A stretch of 64,000 nucleotides of DNA from contig NZ_JBCMUN010000016.1 in the NCBI RefSeq assembly GCF_050467285.1, positions 1-64,000 on the forward strand, written 5' to 3'. Origin of the DNA: Paenibacillus_E oryzisoli_A (GTDB lineage Bacteria; Bacillota; Bacilli; Paenibacillales; NBRC-103111). Below the pieces are notes generated by a model. The model saw only the letters and a list, made by a program, of their open reading frames with translations. It made no database searches and had not been told where the DNA came from. This document shows, piece by piece, positions 32,474 through 41,586 of the stretch (within the stretch, counting starts at the first letter, position 1; the number at the start of each line of letters is the position of its first letter). Position numbers and translations under genes: made by a program.

Positions 32474-34609
32474 TTATGAGGAGCGATCCCGCTCTCTTGG
32501 AAACGTATGTCTCCCTGCGCCAAGCTCCTCGCTCCTCTGTCCCAGCGTCAACGTCGCGCTGCTCCCTTCAGGAATCGACACCGTAATTTCCCGCTCGTCC
32601 CACGCAAGTTCCAGCTTGCCGAAGGGCGTGTTGTGCCAGGCGCGAAAGTTGCGGATATCTGCGGGAATGTGAGGCGACAAGCGGATTCGCCTGAAGCCCG
32701 GAGCGTCCTCGTCAATTCGGAATCCCGCCAGAGCCTTGTAGTACCACGCACCGATTTCGGAAAACATGGGATGGTTCATGGACGAGCCGCCAAACCAGTT
32801 TTCTCCCAAAGTGCCTGCACATCTATGCGCCATATGGCCCCACCCGGGAAAATCCTGCTGAGAGGCAATCCGATAGGCCAGGTCAAACCGCCCGTGATCC
32901 GTCAGCGCATCCAGAATGAGCTTGGCGCAAAAAATGCCGCCCCGGATATGGTCATCCGCCAGTTTTACGGCCTTGACCAGGTCCATTGCCGTTGCGGCCG
33001 CATCCTCCGTCAGTCCAAACATAAGCTTCATGGCGTGGAACACCTGACTATCGGACTGAATATGTCCGTACTCCCGCATAAACGCGCTTTTCATACCTTC
33101 CGCCAGCTTGGATGCCCGCGCCTGGCCGACGTTCTTGCCCAGCACGCTGCAGCTTTTCCTGAACAAGTCAACCATATGGAACGCGTATCCAGTTAGCAAC
33201 GCTTCTTTCGGAAAGGCAGGCGCTGACGGCGGCGCCGACCAATCCCCGAGGCCTGTCCGGCAGATCCCATTGTCGAGGATAGAGGGCAAGTACGAGATGT
33301 ATCTCTCCATAGGCTCTATATATTTGTCCAAATACCGGGTCTCTCCGGTATACCGATACAACTGCCAGGGCAGCACAAAAAGCGCCGCGTCCCAAGCAGG
33401 GCCGCACATCATTTGGTCATATCCCCAGTTGCCGACGGGAGCGATGCAGGGAATGCGGCCATTCGGACGCTGGGCTTCCACAAGATCATCGAGCCATTTC
33501 TCATAGGCGTCGCCGATTGCGAAATTAAACAAAGCCTGTTCGCAGGACAGGTGGGCGTCTGCCGTCCAGCCATTCTTCTCGCGGTGGGGACAATCCGTGG
33601 GAATGTGATGATAGTTGGTCAACGTCGAACGGCGCACCGCTTGTTGAATCGTCATGATCAGGGGATTGTCGCACACCAGGCCTCCCGCATCAGGCAAATC
33701 GGTATGGAAGCAGCGCGCCTCCACCTCCAGCGTCTCGTAATCCCCGTATATTCTTGCATAGCGGAAGCCGTGATAGCCGAACTCGCTGTGCCACACCTCC
33801 GTTCCTTCGCCAGACAGCACATACTCATCCTGTTGGAACCGTTCGTCGTAGACATGCTGCCGGTACCGCTCCAAATCTGGCGTTGCGGTAACCCGGAGCA
33901 GTTCGAAATACTGGATGATGATTCTGCTGCCCCTGGCGCCTGTTACCTTGATTTCAACATTTCCCGACAGGTTCACGCCAAAATCGTAAATAACGGGCAA
34001 CGGGCTGTCCACCACACCCACGGGCGCGATCCGCTCCCTGACCCGAATCGGAGGAATCTGCTGCTCCTTCAGCACGCCGCCAGGCCCGGGGACAAGGATC
34101 GCCTTGCTCCAGGAGGCAATCTGGTATCCAGCATCGAACGTTTCGCCACAGCGCAGAGAGTTAAAAAGCGTGCCGCCGGGCGCGCAATCCCAACTGCTAT
34201 CGGAAGTGAGGAGAACGGCTCCATTTACCATTAAAGCCATAGTCATTCGGAGTCGTCCCCGCCAGGCCGCATGCTCGAATTCCCAGGCTGTGGCCTGCCG
34301 CTCATTGTACCAACCGTTGCCCAGTGTCACCTCGATGACATTGTCGCCGATCTCCAGATATTCATTTACCTCATACACATTGAACAGCACCGTCTTGTCA
34401 TACGCCGTAAACGCCGGTTGCATAATATCTTCGCACACGCGGCGGCCGTTAATCTTCATAACATAGAAGCCGAGACCGCAAATGCGGACATAGGCTTTCC
34501 CCTCGCAACCGGACGGCAGTTGAAAGCTTTTTCTGAAAACAGGGGCGACATCGCCGGTACAGCTCGCACACGCGATCCACGGGGCTTGCCACGCCGTGTC
34601 GGTAATCAT
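32474..34609 (-). CDS. Alpha-L-rhamnosidase, glycoside hydrolase family 78
   Basis: It hydrolyses terminal alpha-L-rhamnose from oligosaccharides. The 711-residue protein has the N-terminal WQAPWI start, a jelly-roll module (GLGFYVMKINGRRVCEDIMQ), and the (alpha/alpha)6 catalytic signature TDCPHREKNGWTADAHLSCE. Further conserved segments include FGGSSMNHPMFSEIGAWYY and a C-terminal beta domain. No signal peptide is present, so it acts inside the cell on imported sugar. GAAAGGA is 10 bases before the ATG at 34609. It has its own promoter resembling that of the importer operon. It is at the short end for GH78. Confidence 0.9.
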   Translation of the reverse strand: MITDTAWQAPWIACASCTGDVAPVFRKSFQLPSGCEGKAYVRICGLGFYVMKINGRRVCEDIMQPAFTAYDKTVLFNVYEVNEYLEIGDNVIEVTLGNGWYNERQATAWEFEHAAWRGRLRMTMALMVNGAVLLTSDSSWDCAPGGTLFNSLRCGETFDAGYQIASWSKAILVPGPGGVLKEQQIPPIRVRERIAPVGVVDSPLPVIYDFGVNLSGNVEIKVTGARGSRIIIQYFELLRVTATPDLERYRQHVYDERFQQDEYVLSGEGTEVWHSEFGYHGFRYARIYGDYETLEVEARCFHTDLPDAGGLVCDNPLIMTIQQAVRRSTLTNYHHIPTDCPHREKNGWTADAHLSCEQALFNFAIGDAYEKWLDDLVEAQRPNGRIPCIAPVGNWGYDQMMCGPAWDAALFVLPWQLYRYTGETRYLDKYIEPMERYISYLPSILDNGICRTGLGDWSAPPSAPAFPKEALLTGYAFHMVDLFRKSCSVLGKNVGQARASKLAEGMKSAFMREYGHIQSDSQVFHAMKLMFGLTEDAAATAMDLVKAVKLADDHIRGGIFCAKLILDALTDHGRFDLAYRIASQQDFPGWGHMAHRCAGTLGENWFGGSSMNHPMFSEIGAWYYKALAGFRIDEDAPGFRRIRLSPHIPADIRNFRAWHNTPFGKLELAWDEREITVSIPEGSSATLTLGQRSEELGAGRHTFPRERDRSS

Positions 34610-34658
34610 TAGCGCCACATCCTTTCCTTCTTTCCTGATGACCCGAGGGTCAGCCTCA

Positions 34659-34705
34659 CGGTAACATGCAGCGAGGCGGCCGCGAAATCGCCAACTTTTG
34701 ACCGA
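34659..34705 (-). promoter_or_regulatory. Rhamnosidase promoter, related to the importer promoter
   Basis: On the minus strand TTTCGC (34682-34687) and TTACCG (34659-34664) are 17 bases apart. The surrounding block (GCGAAATC..CAACTTTTGACCG on the plus strand) aligns with the importer promoter region, though the activator motif is more degenerate. Confidence 0.5.
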
Positions 34706-34774
34706 AACCTTCTTTTTCGCTGTGCGTGCGGCTTCAGTTTTTGTGGAAGGCTTCCTTTTTTGCCCGCGCAACGG

Positions 34775-34804
34775 CTAAAAGACCCATGATTGACATCATG
34801 GGCC
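34775..34804 (-). terminator. Terminator downstream of the GH-A hydrolase gene
   Basis: On the minus strand GCCCATGAT / ATCATGGGT with GTCA loop is followed by CTTTTAG. Confidence 0.75.
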
Positions 34805-34834
34805 TTCCAACCAGCTAGGAACCAGGCGGCCAGT

Positions 34835-37800
34835 TTAATTTCCTGTGCACGACTCCGGCAGCACCAGCAGCAAATCTCCAAAAGCTTTAGGGTCCTTGGA
34901 TGCGCCAATCCCCCCCATATACTCCATCCAGCCGCGCCGACCGGCGCCGTCGTTATCATTGATCAGCAGGGAGAATCCGAGGTCGGTTCCTGCCGTCGGC
35001 GTCATCCCTGCGGGCAGCAAGGCCGTCCATGGAATAGCCATTTCATAGACCGTTGTACTGCTGACGGCGTTGCGCTGAACGGCCCGCTGGACATTATTCA
35101 ATCCTCCCGCTCCTGCCGGAGCCTTCCATCTCCACAAGATGACATTGGAGGTATCCGAGTTAAGCGCAAGACCGATTTCATTGTACCCCAGCGCAGAGGA
35201 ACCCAATTTCCGCCCTGGATCAATGGCAAATTGAATGCCGTCGCCCTTCCAGATGTCGCTGCCTGTTCCGCTTTGCGCATAAACGTTATCTTGAACTGAC
35301 ACTGCCAGATACAAATGATCTGCATCCCATTGCAGATACCCTGTCGCGCTGAGATCGCTGGTTCCTCCCCAATCTGTTATATGAGATTGGGAGGCCTGGT
35401 CAATGGTGATGGGTCTGGCTCCCGCCCATTCTCCTGCGCTCATCATGCCGTCAATAACGGGAGGCTGATCCGTTTGCTCCGCCGCCATGAAGCTAAGCTT
35501 GCGCTTCACCACCGTGTCCGACCCATTATTCTGAATGGTCCGGATATCAAGATCGTACAGGACGGGCTCCGGTTCTCCCGTAAATAGATAGGTCACGGTC
35601 GTCGTGGAATTGGGCATAACCGTAAATGCCTGCGGACCGCTGCCCTGCTGCCAAGGCCCTGAACCCGTCATCTGCACCGTTCCGGATTGAGCGATATCCA
35701 GTTGATTGCGGATGCGAATCTCCGCCGCCCACTGGTCTCCCTGCGGTGTCGTTGTCAACTGTGGATAGACATCCAGGCTGTACGGATCTTTGATGCTGAT
35801 TGTCTGGGCGAACTCCCCTTCCACATAGACCGGCTCCTCTGACACCGGCAGCATCATCGTTCCGTCTGTCCCGGCAGAGAGTGCGGTCTGATTGCCGTAT
35901 AAATCGTAAGCCGTGGCTGTGGAAACGCCCAGCTGCATCAGCAACTGCTTGGCATCGCCTTGGCTCCACACGACAATCACATCCTTGCCGTCGTAGCTTC
36001 GATGGAATCGATATGCTTGTACCCGATCCCCCGGGTCATACGACTGGACATATGCGGCTCCGGATAGTCGGGAGACTGCCGCGCGGTAGGCAATATAGTT
36101 TTGTTTGGCTGACCAAGGGACAGATTCATGATCCCCTCGGACAAGGCCAAATTGCCCTTCAAGACTTGTGTCCGGTTTGTAATCATTTTTAAAATCATAC
36201 CAGAACACCTTCTCGGCAATGCCGCTGCTCAAAGCAAGCGTATAGGCTCTCGCCGCATATGCGCCTGATACCCGTTCGCTTACCCCGCGGTCGAGGACTT
36301 CACTGGTAGGCCAGCCGATTTCCGTCACCCAGACGGGCTTGGCAGGACCGTACGCGGCGAACAGATTATGAATGGCAGTCAGACTGGCGGCGAGGCCTCC
36401 GTCATCCGGGTTCACAGGATAGGTATAGGGATGGATGGAAACGGCATCCATATAGCCGTAACCGCCTGCCGCCAGTACGCTGCCGATCCACTCCGCATCC
36501 GCTCCGGAGGTGGCGCAACTGATGACGAAAGCATCGGGATTGGCGGCTTTTATCGCGGAATAGGCTGCCTTCAGCACCTTAGCATAGGCCTCAGCAGACA
36601 GACGATCCGGGTTCCCGCCGCCGATATTCCATTCATTCCATATTTCAAAATGATCCACCTTGCCCGCAAAATGCTCGGCCAGCTCGCCTGCATAGTTGGC
36701 ATAAGCCGCAATCCCTTCATCCGTGTAAGGTGCTTTGCCCCCGTCATATAACGGATTGCCGTAGTCAATAATCAAGATCGGATGAAGACCCTTGGATAAC
36801 GCTGTGTCCACAAACAGATCCCAGGAGGCAGGAATCCCGATTTGCCCCGCTGTGGTCTCCGCCTTCTCCCACCGGGCGTCATCCCTGATCCACTTGATGC
36901 CTGTATCCGCCACCTGTGAAAGATACGTGTCGACAAGATTGGCGTCGGTTTTGCCCATCAAGTGAAGGGCCGTTCCAAACATATTGTCCGTCGCGGGAGC
37001 CGCGGGCGAATCAACCCGGCTGAAAGGAAAATCCTCGGAAATAGCGGCTTTCCCCGCTTCCTGGGCCACCACGGACAACGTATATTGCCCATAACGGTTC
37101 AGCGCGGACAAGTTAACCGAGCTCTGATAGGTCGATCCTGCCGTCACATGGGCATCAAAGCTTTCCCCTGCCACGGTCTGATGATCGGCATCCGTTAAAC
37201 TGTACGTTACATGCACATCCTTGTCTTGGGCCGCGTTGTTCTTCAGGGTAAGGTCCAACGATGCCGGATTGTCTGCCGCGATAATGTTGCCGACAGGGCC
37301 GTCCGTGCCAATCACCAACTCCTTCGGTTTAAAAATAAGATCATCGAACCATACGGTACCGGCGACATTGGCATCCAGACGGACATAGATCCGAATGTAT
37401 GCCGTGCCTGGAAGCAGATGAGCCAGCTCCGCCGCATATTGCGTCCAGTCCTGCGTCCCCCCGGTCCCGATCAACTTCATGGCATTGTTGTACCAACCCA
37501 GGGAATCCATATTCGCGTCAGCCAGCAGCACATTAACACTGGCGCCGTCACTGCTGGACAGAGCGGCTGTTTTAACCCAGGCCGACAACTCATACACATC
37601 ATTGTCGTGAACCGGAATCAGACCGCTCCCTGCGTATTGACCTTCCGTCGCCTCGGTCATACCGACACTTGTGTTGCCGCTGTGCCGAACGGCCGTATCC
37701 GCCCAGATCGATCCCTTCTTCATGGCCCACAAGCCGGACTCAAATCCCCCGTTCGCCAACGTATTGCTGGAGGTCTGTACGGCAAGATCGTCAAACCACA

Positions 37801-38320
37801 CAGTGCCGGTAACATTGGCATCTAGGCGAACATACACCCTGATGTAAGCGGTTCCAGGCGCGAACGCGCTTAGCTCGACCTGATACTTCGTCCAATCCTG
37901 GTCGCCTCCAGCCCGAATCAGCTTCATAGCTCCGCTGTACCACCCCAGCGAATTATTGCTGTCGCCGATCATGAGGACATTGACACTGGCTGCCTCCGAT
38001 GTCGATACGCCTGCTGTTTTCATCCAGGCCGTTAAATCATAAACTGCGGTGGCCTGCACGGGAATCAACCCGCTCCCCATATACTGGCTTGTGGCGGTGC
38101 CGCTCATACCGGCGCTTTGGCTACCGCTATGCTTGGTTGCTGTATCGAGCACAGCGCCTGTTTTTAGCGGCCAGGTTCCTGACTCAAAGCCTCCGTTGGC
38201 CAGAAGACTCGCTGCTTCCTCCGCATGGGCATGCCCCACCATTCCACCCGGAACGCACAGGCTTACTAACAATGCGATTGCCCATACTGCCATCAACCAT
38301 TTCCCATTTCCTCTTCTCAT
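34835..38320 (-). CDS. Secreted multidomain clan GH-A glycoside hydrolase (GH39-like) with carbohydrate-binding modules
   Basis: The 1161-residue protein has a signal peptide ending near HAHAEE. Two tandem CBM-like modules follow (about 35-190 and 190-335), each with NGGFESG, GSGLIPV, AYIR(V/I)YVRLDANV and TVWFDDL. Then come an Ig-like segment and a TIM barrel (about 445-760) with acid/base Glu in HFEIWNEWN and nucleophile Glu in PVWVTEIGWP. The C-terminus (about 960-1161) is CBM9-like (VIDGMMSAGEWAG, LYLAVSVQDN). AAAGGAG is 9 bases before the ATG at 38320. It likely depolymerises the extracellular glycan whose fragments the importer takes up. Linkage specificity cannot be read from the sequence. 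Confidence 0.85.
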   Translation of the reverse strand: MRRGNGKWLMAVWAIALLVSLCVPGGMVGHAHAEEAASLLANGGFESGTWPLKTGAVLDTATKHSGSQSAGMSGTATSQYMGSGLIPVQATAVYDLTAWMKTAGVSTSEAASVNVLMIGDSNNSLGWYSGAMKLIRAGGDQDWTKYQVELSAFAPGTAYIRVYVRLDANVTGTVWFDDLAVQTSSNTLANGGFESGLWAMKKGSIWADTAVRHSGNTSVGMTEATEGQYAGSGLIPVHDNDVYELSAWVKTAALSSSDGASVNVLLADANMDSLGWYNNAMKLIGTGGTQDWTQYAAELAHLLPGTAYIRIYVRLDANVAGTVWFDDLIFKPKELVIGTDGPVGNIIAADNPASLDLTLKNNAAQDKDVHVTYSLTDADHQTVAGESFDAHVTAGSTYQSSVNLSALNRYGQYTLSVVAQEAGKAAISEDFPFSRVDSPAAPATDNMFGTALHLMGKTDANLVDTYLSQVADTGIKWIRDDARWEKAETTAGQIGIPASWDLFVDTALSKGLHPILIIDYGNPLYDGGKAPYTDEGIAAYANYAGELAEHFAGKVDHFEIWNEWNIGGGNPDRLSAEAYAKVLKAAYSAIKAANPDAFVISCATSGADAEWIGSVLAAGGYGYMDAVSIHPYTYPVNPDDGGLAASLTAIHNLFAAYGPAKPVWVTEIGWPTSEVLDRGVSERVSGAYAARAYTLALSSGIAEKVFWYDFKNDYKPDTSLEGQFGLVRGDHESVPWSAKQNYIAYRAAVSRLSGAAYVQSYDPGDRVQAYRFHRSYDGKDVIVVWSQGDAKQLLMQLGVSTATAYDLYGNQTALSAGTDGTMMLPVSEEPVYVEGEFAQTISIKDPYSLDVYPQLTTTPQGDQWAAEIRIRNQLDIAQSGTVQMTGSGPWQQGSGPQAFTVMPNSTTTVTYLFTGEPEPVLYDLDIRTIQNNGSDTVVKRKLSFMAAEQTDQPPVIDGMMSAGEWAGARPITIDQASQSHITDWGGTSDLSATGYLQWDADHLYLAVSVQDNVYAQSGTGSDIWKGDGIQFAIDPGRKLGSSALGYNEIGLALNSDTSNVILWRWKAPAGAGGLNNVQRAVQRNAVSSTTVYEMAIPWTALLPAGMTPTAGTDLGFSLLINDNDGAGRRGWMEYMGGIGASKDPKAFGDLLLVLPESCTGN

Positions 38321-38377
38321 CTCTACTAGCTCCTTTCTGATTGGATTCTTCATGCGCCTTTCCGGTCAACCGAGCCA

Positions 38378-38440
38378 ACCGTACCATAACCAACAGATGC
38401 GCCAAAATCTACACTTTTTCATCCGCTACGCTTTATCGGT
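38378..38440 (-). promoter_or_regulatory. GH-A hydrolase promoter with activator motif
   Basis: On the minus strand TTTGGC (38401-38406) and TACGGT (38378-38383) are 17 bases apart. The motif ACCGATAAAGCGTAGCGGAT plus GAAAA (38416-38440) lies 9 bases above the -35, as in the importer operon. Confidence 0.6.
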
Positions 38441-38502
38441 ATTTCGGTTATGCTCTTTTTTTGTGCAAGATTTACTTTTTGGGCATTCCGGCACGAAAAT
38501 GC

Positions 38503-38532
38503 AAAAAGCCCCTTGTCCACACCACGAAGGGG
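38503..38532 (-). terminator. Hairpin terminator beyond the reductase remnant
   Basis: On the minus strand CCCCTT / AAGGGG is followed by CTTTTTG, about 40 bases past the remnant's stop. Confidence 0.6.
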
Positions 38533-38570
38533 GACGGGTGGCTAAAACGGGAGGCTGGGAGGCGCTGTTC

Positions 38571-38942
38571 CTACGCCTGAATCAATTTCTTCACAAGCTC
38601 TTTGTTTCGTTCCTTGAACATCGCATTATGCGAAGATACCATGCCGTAGGAATCCGCCCCCGGCTGAATGTACATCTTCGCCCTGTTCACGGCGTTGGCC
38701 GCATCCTGGAACGCGCCGGCGATCAGGTGCACCTTGCCCGGATGCTTCAGAATATCCCCCGCCGACAGCGACGATGATCGTTCGGGAGTAGTGGGCCGTG
38801 CCCGACGCAGTCCGCAGCTCGAAAATGCCATCTTCACGATGATTTTCGTTTTCAATTCCCGCAGACCGCTATAGAAAGCGGAGTAGAGCCCTGACGGCCC
38901 TCCGCCAATAATCGTCACATCATACAACTCTGACTGTTGCAT
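38571..38942 (-). pseudogene. Internally deleted ferredoxin-NADP+ reductase (YumC-like)
   Basis: The N-terminus (YDVTIIGGGPSGLYSAFYSG) is the FAD-binding start of a YumC-type reductase, and the last 60 residues (GKVHLIAGAFQDAANAVNRA) are its C-terminal FAD motif region. Between them a short out-of-frame stretch reads EDGIFELRTASGTAHYSRTI, a middle segment of the same family. About two thirds of the enzyme, including the NADPH site, is missing through at least two deletions. The ribosome site AAGGAG and the start codon at 38942 remain intact. It cannot be an active reductase. Confidence 0.8.
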
Positions 38943-39060
38943 TTTTTTCTCTCCTTGCATCTCGCTGCGGTTGAGAATCACTATTAATTAGGTTCTACGC
39001 CTATTTGCGGGATTTTACAATGAGAAAAATGGCAGCGCACCTGCAGCCTCAATTTTGCAA

Positions 39061-39109
39061 AAAAAAACACCTCCCCGTCACGGCATGCGTGCGGGAGGGT
39101 GCCTTTTTA
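39061..39109. terminator. Bidirectional terminator after the ccdC-like gene
   Basis: CACCTCCCCGTCACG pairs with CGTGCGGGAGGGTG; A-run and T-run flank it. It ends the leftward transcript 5 bases past the stop codon at 39114. Confidence 0.85.
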
Positions 39110-39113
39110 TCCA

Positions 39114-39605
39114 TTAAGCCGCTCTGACTTTCCGATATTTCACGAAGCTGCCGATGCGCCATACACAAATATAAACATACGCCATTACCATTGTTAACGT
39201 CGTAAATTCCGTGTAATTCAGCGATTGCAAATACTGCGACAGCACAACCCGAATGACGATGATGGCGATCAGGACATATTTGAAATTTTTGTTCGGTTTC
39301 CCATACACTTCGCCGTCTTCCCGCTTCTCGTAGCCTGTATGGTACAGCATAATGCTGCCCAAGACAGCGCCCAACACGACCGCACACAAGTCCTCCCACA
39401 GCGCAGGCGCATGGAACGGCTGATTGGGAATATGCATCAAAGAGGAGATGCTGAAACCGAATACGATTAGCAGAATCACTGCCGGAATCAACATATTGAA
39501 TCCTTTATTGCGGATAGGGCGATCACTGCGGCGGCTCCGCAGCCAGAAGACGAGAATCAGGATGACGATCATAATCCCATAGGTGATAAACGCTTGGGTG
39601 TTCAT
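39114..39605 (-). CDS. CcdC-like (DUF1453) membrane protein
   Basis: The 163-residue protein has four to five hydrophobic segments and the layout of CcdC/DUF1453 proteins (MIVILILVFWLRSRRSDRPI, MLIPAVILLIVFGFSISS, GAVLGSIMLYHTGYEKREDG, KNFKYVLIAIIVIRVVLSQY). In Bacillus CcdC neighbours cytochrome c maturation genes, but its own role is unproven, and no such gene is near here. AAAGGAG is 6 bases before the ATG. It stands alone between the reductase remnant and the LysR gene. Confidence 0.75.
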   Translation of the reverse strand: MNTQAFITYGIMIVILILVFWLRSRRSDRPIRNKGFNMLIPAVILLIVFGFSISSLMHIPNQPFHAPALWEDLCAVVLGAVLGSIMLYHTGYEKREDGEVYGKPNKNFKYVLIAIIVIRVVLSQYLQSLNYTEFTTLTMVMAYVYICVWRIGSFVKYRKVRAA

Positions 39606-39759
39606 TATGAACTCCTTTCAGATTACGTGTTGACCTTAGCTTGCTCTGTTCATTGTAAAATAAGACTCCCTGCCTTCTCATCCATCTGCAGGTAGAACTT
39701 TTCTCCGCCTCGAGACCGAGCTCCCTGCTGCGCTGGCACTCATCATGCTCTTTCCACTG

Positions 39760-40644
39760 TTAGGATTCAGTTCCGAACCGCTCCAGCAAAAAAGCCTGAA
39801 AGCCTTCCGCCGCGGGAGACAAGCGCCTCTCCGTTTTCCAGGCGAGTCCGATCGTCCGGCGGCAGTCGGGGTCCGTCATGGTCAGCCGGATGACCTTGTC
39901 CGGGCACCAGATCGGAACATCCGGCAAAATGGCGACGCCAAGTCCCGCGGCGATCAGGCCGACCGCCGTCATCACTTCTTCCCCCTCGAACGTGATACGA
40001 GGTTCCAGCCCCAGGCGGCCAAACAAGCCGTCCGTGATGGTGCGGAGGCTGTAGCCTTTTTTGAGCGCGATAAACGGATGCTCCGCCAGCTCCCGTAACG
40101 AGACGGCCGCCTGCGACGCCAACGGCGAATGCTGCGGCACGTAGGCATACATCTGCTCCTGCCACAAATCCGCCCACGCCACCCCGCTTCGCGCCTCCGT
40201 CATCGCGGAAATTGCAAAGTCAACCTCGCGCAGCTCCAGCCGATCCAGCATATCCCGCGTTGAGTCCTGATACAGTTGAAACCGAACCCGCGGCCGCAGC
40301 GCGAGAAATTCGCTCAGCAGCGCCGGAACCGCCGAAATACCGAGCGATTTGAGAAAAGAAATGACCACGGTCCCGCTGTCGGGATCGAGCGCTTCGAGCA
40401 GCTCCGTTTTGCCTGCCTCCATCTCTCCTAAAATGCGGTCGACCCGCTTCGCAAACTGCTCCCCATAGCGGCTAAGCCGCACCGTTCGCCCATCCCGCTC
40501 CAGCAAAAGCACCCCGAGCTCCGCCTCCAGCTTCGCAATCGAGCGGCTCAGCGCAGGCTGCGACAGGGAAAGCTTTTCCGCCGCGCGGGTAAAATGCTGC
40601 ACCTCGGCAAGCGCCTTGAAATGTTCCAACTGCTGCCATTCCAT
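39760..40644 (-). CDS. LysR-family transcriptional regulator
   Basis: The 294-residue protein has the N-terminal winged HTH (LEHFKALAEVQHFTRAAEKL, SLSQPALSRSIAKLEAELG) and the LysR effector domain (VVISFLKSLGISAVPALLSE, AAGLGVAILPDVPIW). GGAGGG is 7 bases before the ATG at 40644. It is divergent from a TauE/SafE permease gene with 130 bases between them, the classic arrangement for LysR control of its neighbour. The effector may be a sulfonate or sulfur compound, inferred from that neighbour only. Confidence 0.88.
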   Translation of the reverse strand: MEWQQLEHFKALAEVQHFTRAAEKLSLSQPALSRSIAKLEAELGVLLLERDGRTVRLSRYGEQFAKRVDRILGEMEAGKTELLEALDPDSGTVVISFLKSLGISAVPALLSEFLALRPRVRFQLYQDSTRDMLDRLELREVDFAISAMTEARSGVAWADLWQEQMYAYVPQHSPLASQAAVSLRELAEHPFIALKKGYSLRTITDGLFGRLGLEPRITFEGEEVMTAVGLIAAGLGVAILPDVPIWCPDKVIRLTMTDPDCRRTIGLAWKTERRLSPAAEGFQAFLLERFGTES

Positions 40645-40774
40645 GCTGCAACCCTCCATGTTTTTTGTGCATAGCTTCGATTGCCTTTTCGCATTAGACA
40701 TCGGCTCCGCTCAATTCTACAATCAAAAGCAACAGATGATCGATCCTGTTCCTTACCACAATCAGGAGGCTCTT

Positions 40775-41530
40775 ATGACTACTGTACTCGCCATTATGCT
40801 CGTGATGCTGCTGGTCGGCCTGCTGCTCGGCTTTGTCGGCGCGGGCGGCTCCGGCTTTATGATCGCCGTGCTCACCGTCGGCTTCGGCTACCCGATCCAC
40901 CTCGCCATGGGCACCGCCATCGCGGCGATGCTGTTTACCTCGCTGACCGGCTTCATCGGCCAACTCAAGCAAAAAAACACCGACGTCCTCAGCGGCATTC
41001 TCGTCGGCGTAACCGGCGCCTGCTCGTCGTGGCTCGGCTCCGGCGTCGCTTTTGCCATTCCGGAAGGCGCGATGAAATGGTGCACGTCCGGCATGCTGAT
41101 TGTATCGGGCCTCGCCCTGTGGCTGCGCATGTCCTATGCCGCGAAGCATCCCGCCGACCGGCCCGCTCCCTCCGCGCTGCGCAGCAGATTATCCGCCGTT
41201 GGCCTCGGTCTGCTCGTCGGCTTCTTGACCGGCGCCTTCGGGATCGGCTCGACGCCTTTTATCCAGCTTGGCCTGATGCTGCTAGTCGGCTTGAACATGC
41301 GCACAGCCGCGGGCACGTCCATGCTCGTCATCCTGCCGATTGCCGCGGCCGGCGCGGCGGGCTACTACACAGCAGGCAGCCTTGACTACAAGCTGCTGCT
41401 CACCGTGCTCGTCGGCTCCATGACAGGCTCCTATATCGGCGCCCAGTTCACCAAACGCATGCCTGCTTCCGTTCTCAAAACCGGCATGATTGCAACTCCG
41501 ATGATCGGAGCCTGCCTGCTGCTGCTCTAA
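40775..41530 (+). CDS. TauE/SafE-family sulfite/sulfonate exporter-like permease
   Basis: The 251-residue protein has about eight membrane segments and the internal repeat of the TauE/SafE family (LLGFVGAGGSGFMIAVLTV and LLVGFLTGAFGIGSTPFIQL). Members export sulfite, sulfoacetate or related anions, but specificity varies. AGGAGG is 5 bases before the ATG. A LysR gene is divergent, and a carboxylesterase gene follows 56 bases later and may share the transcript. Sulfate or sulfite handling would fit a region with sulfatases, though these lie 6 kb away. Confidence 0.85.
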   Translation: MTTVLAIMLVMLLVGLLLGFVGAGGSGFMIAVLTVGFGYPIHLAMGTAIAAMLFTSLTGFIGQLKQKNTDVLSGILVGVTGACSSWLGSGVAFAIPEGAMKWCTSGMLIVSGLALWLRMSYAAKHPADRPAPSALRSRLSAVGLGLLVGFLTGAFGIGSTPFIQLGLMLLVGLNMRTAAGTSMLVILPIAAAGAAGYYTAGSLDYKLLLTVLVGSMTGSYIGAQFTKRMPASVLKTGMIATPMIGACLLLL

Positions 41531-41586
41531 CCCGTACAGCCTTTTACTTGCCACCATCTTATCACAAGATTCGGAGGAAACGTACT

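Noticed and set aside
38571..38942. Functional small thioredoxin-reductase-like protein
   Set aside because: The NADPH-binding region and most of the FAD domain are missing and the middle is out of frame.
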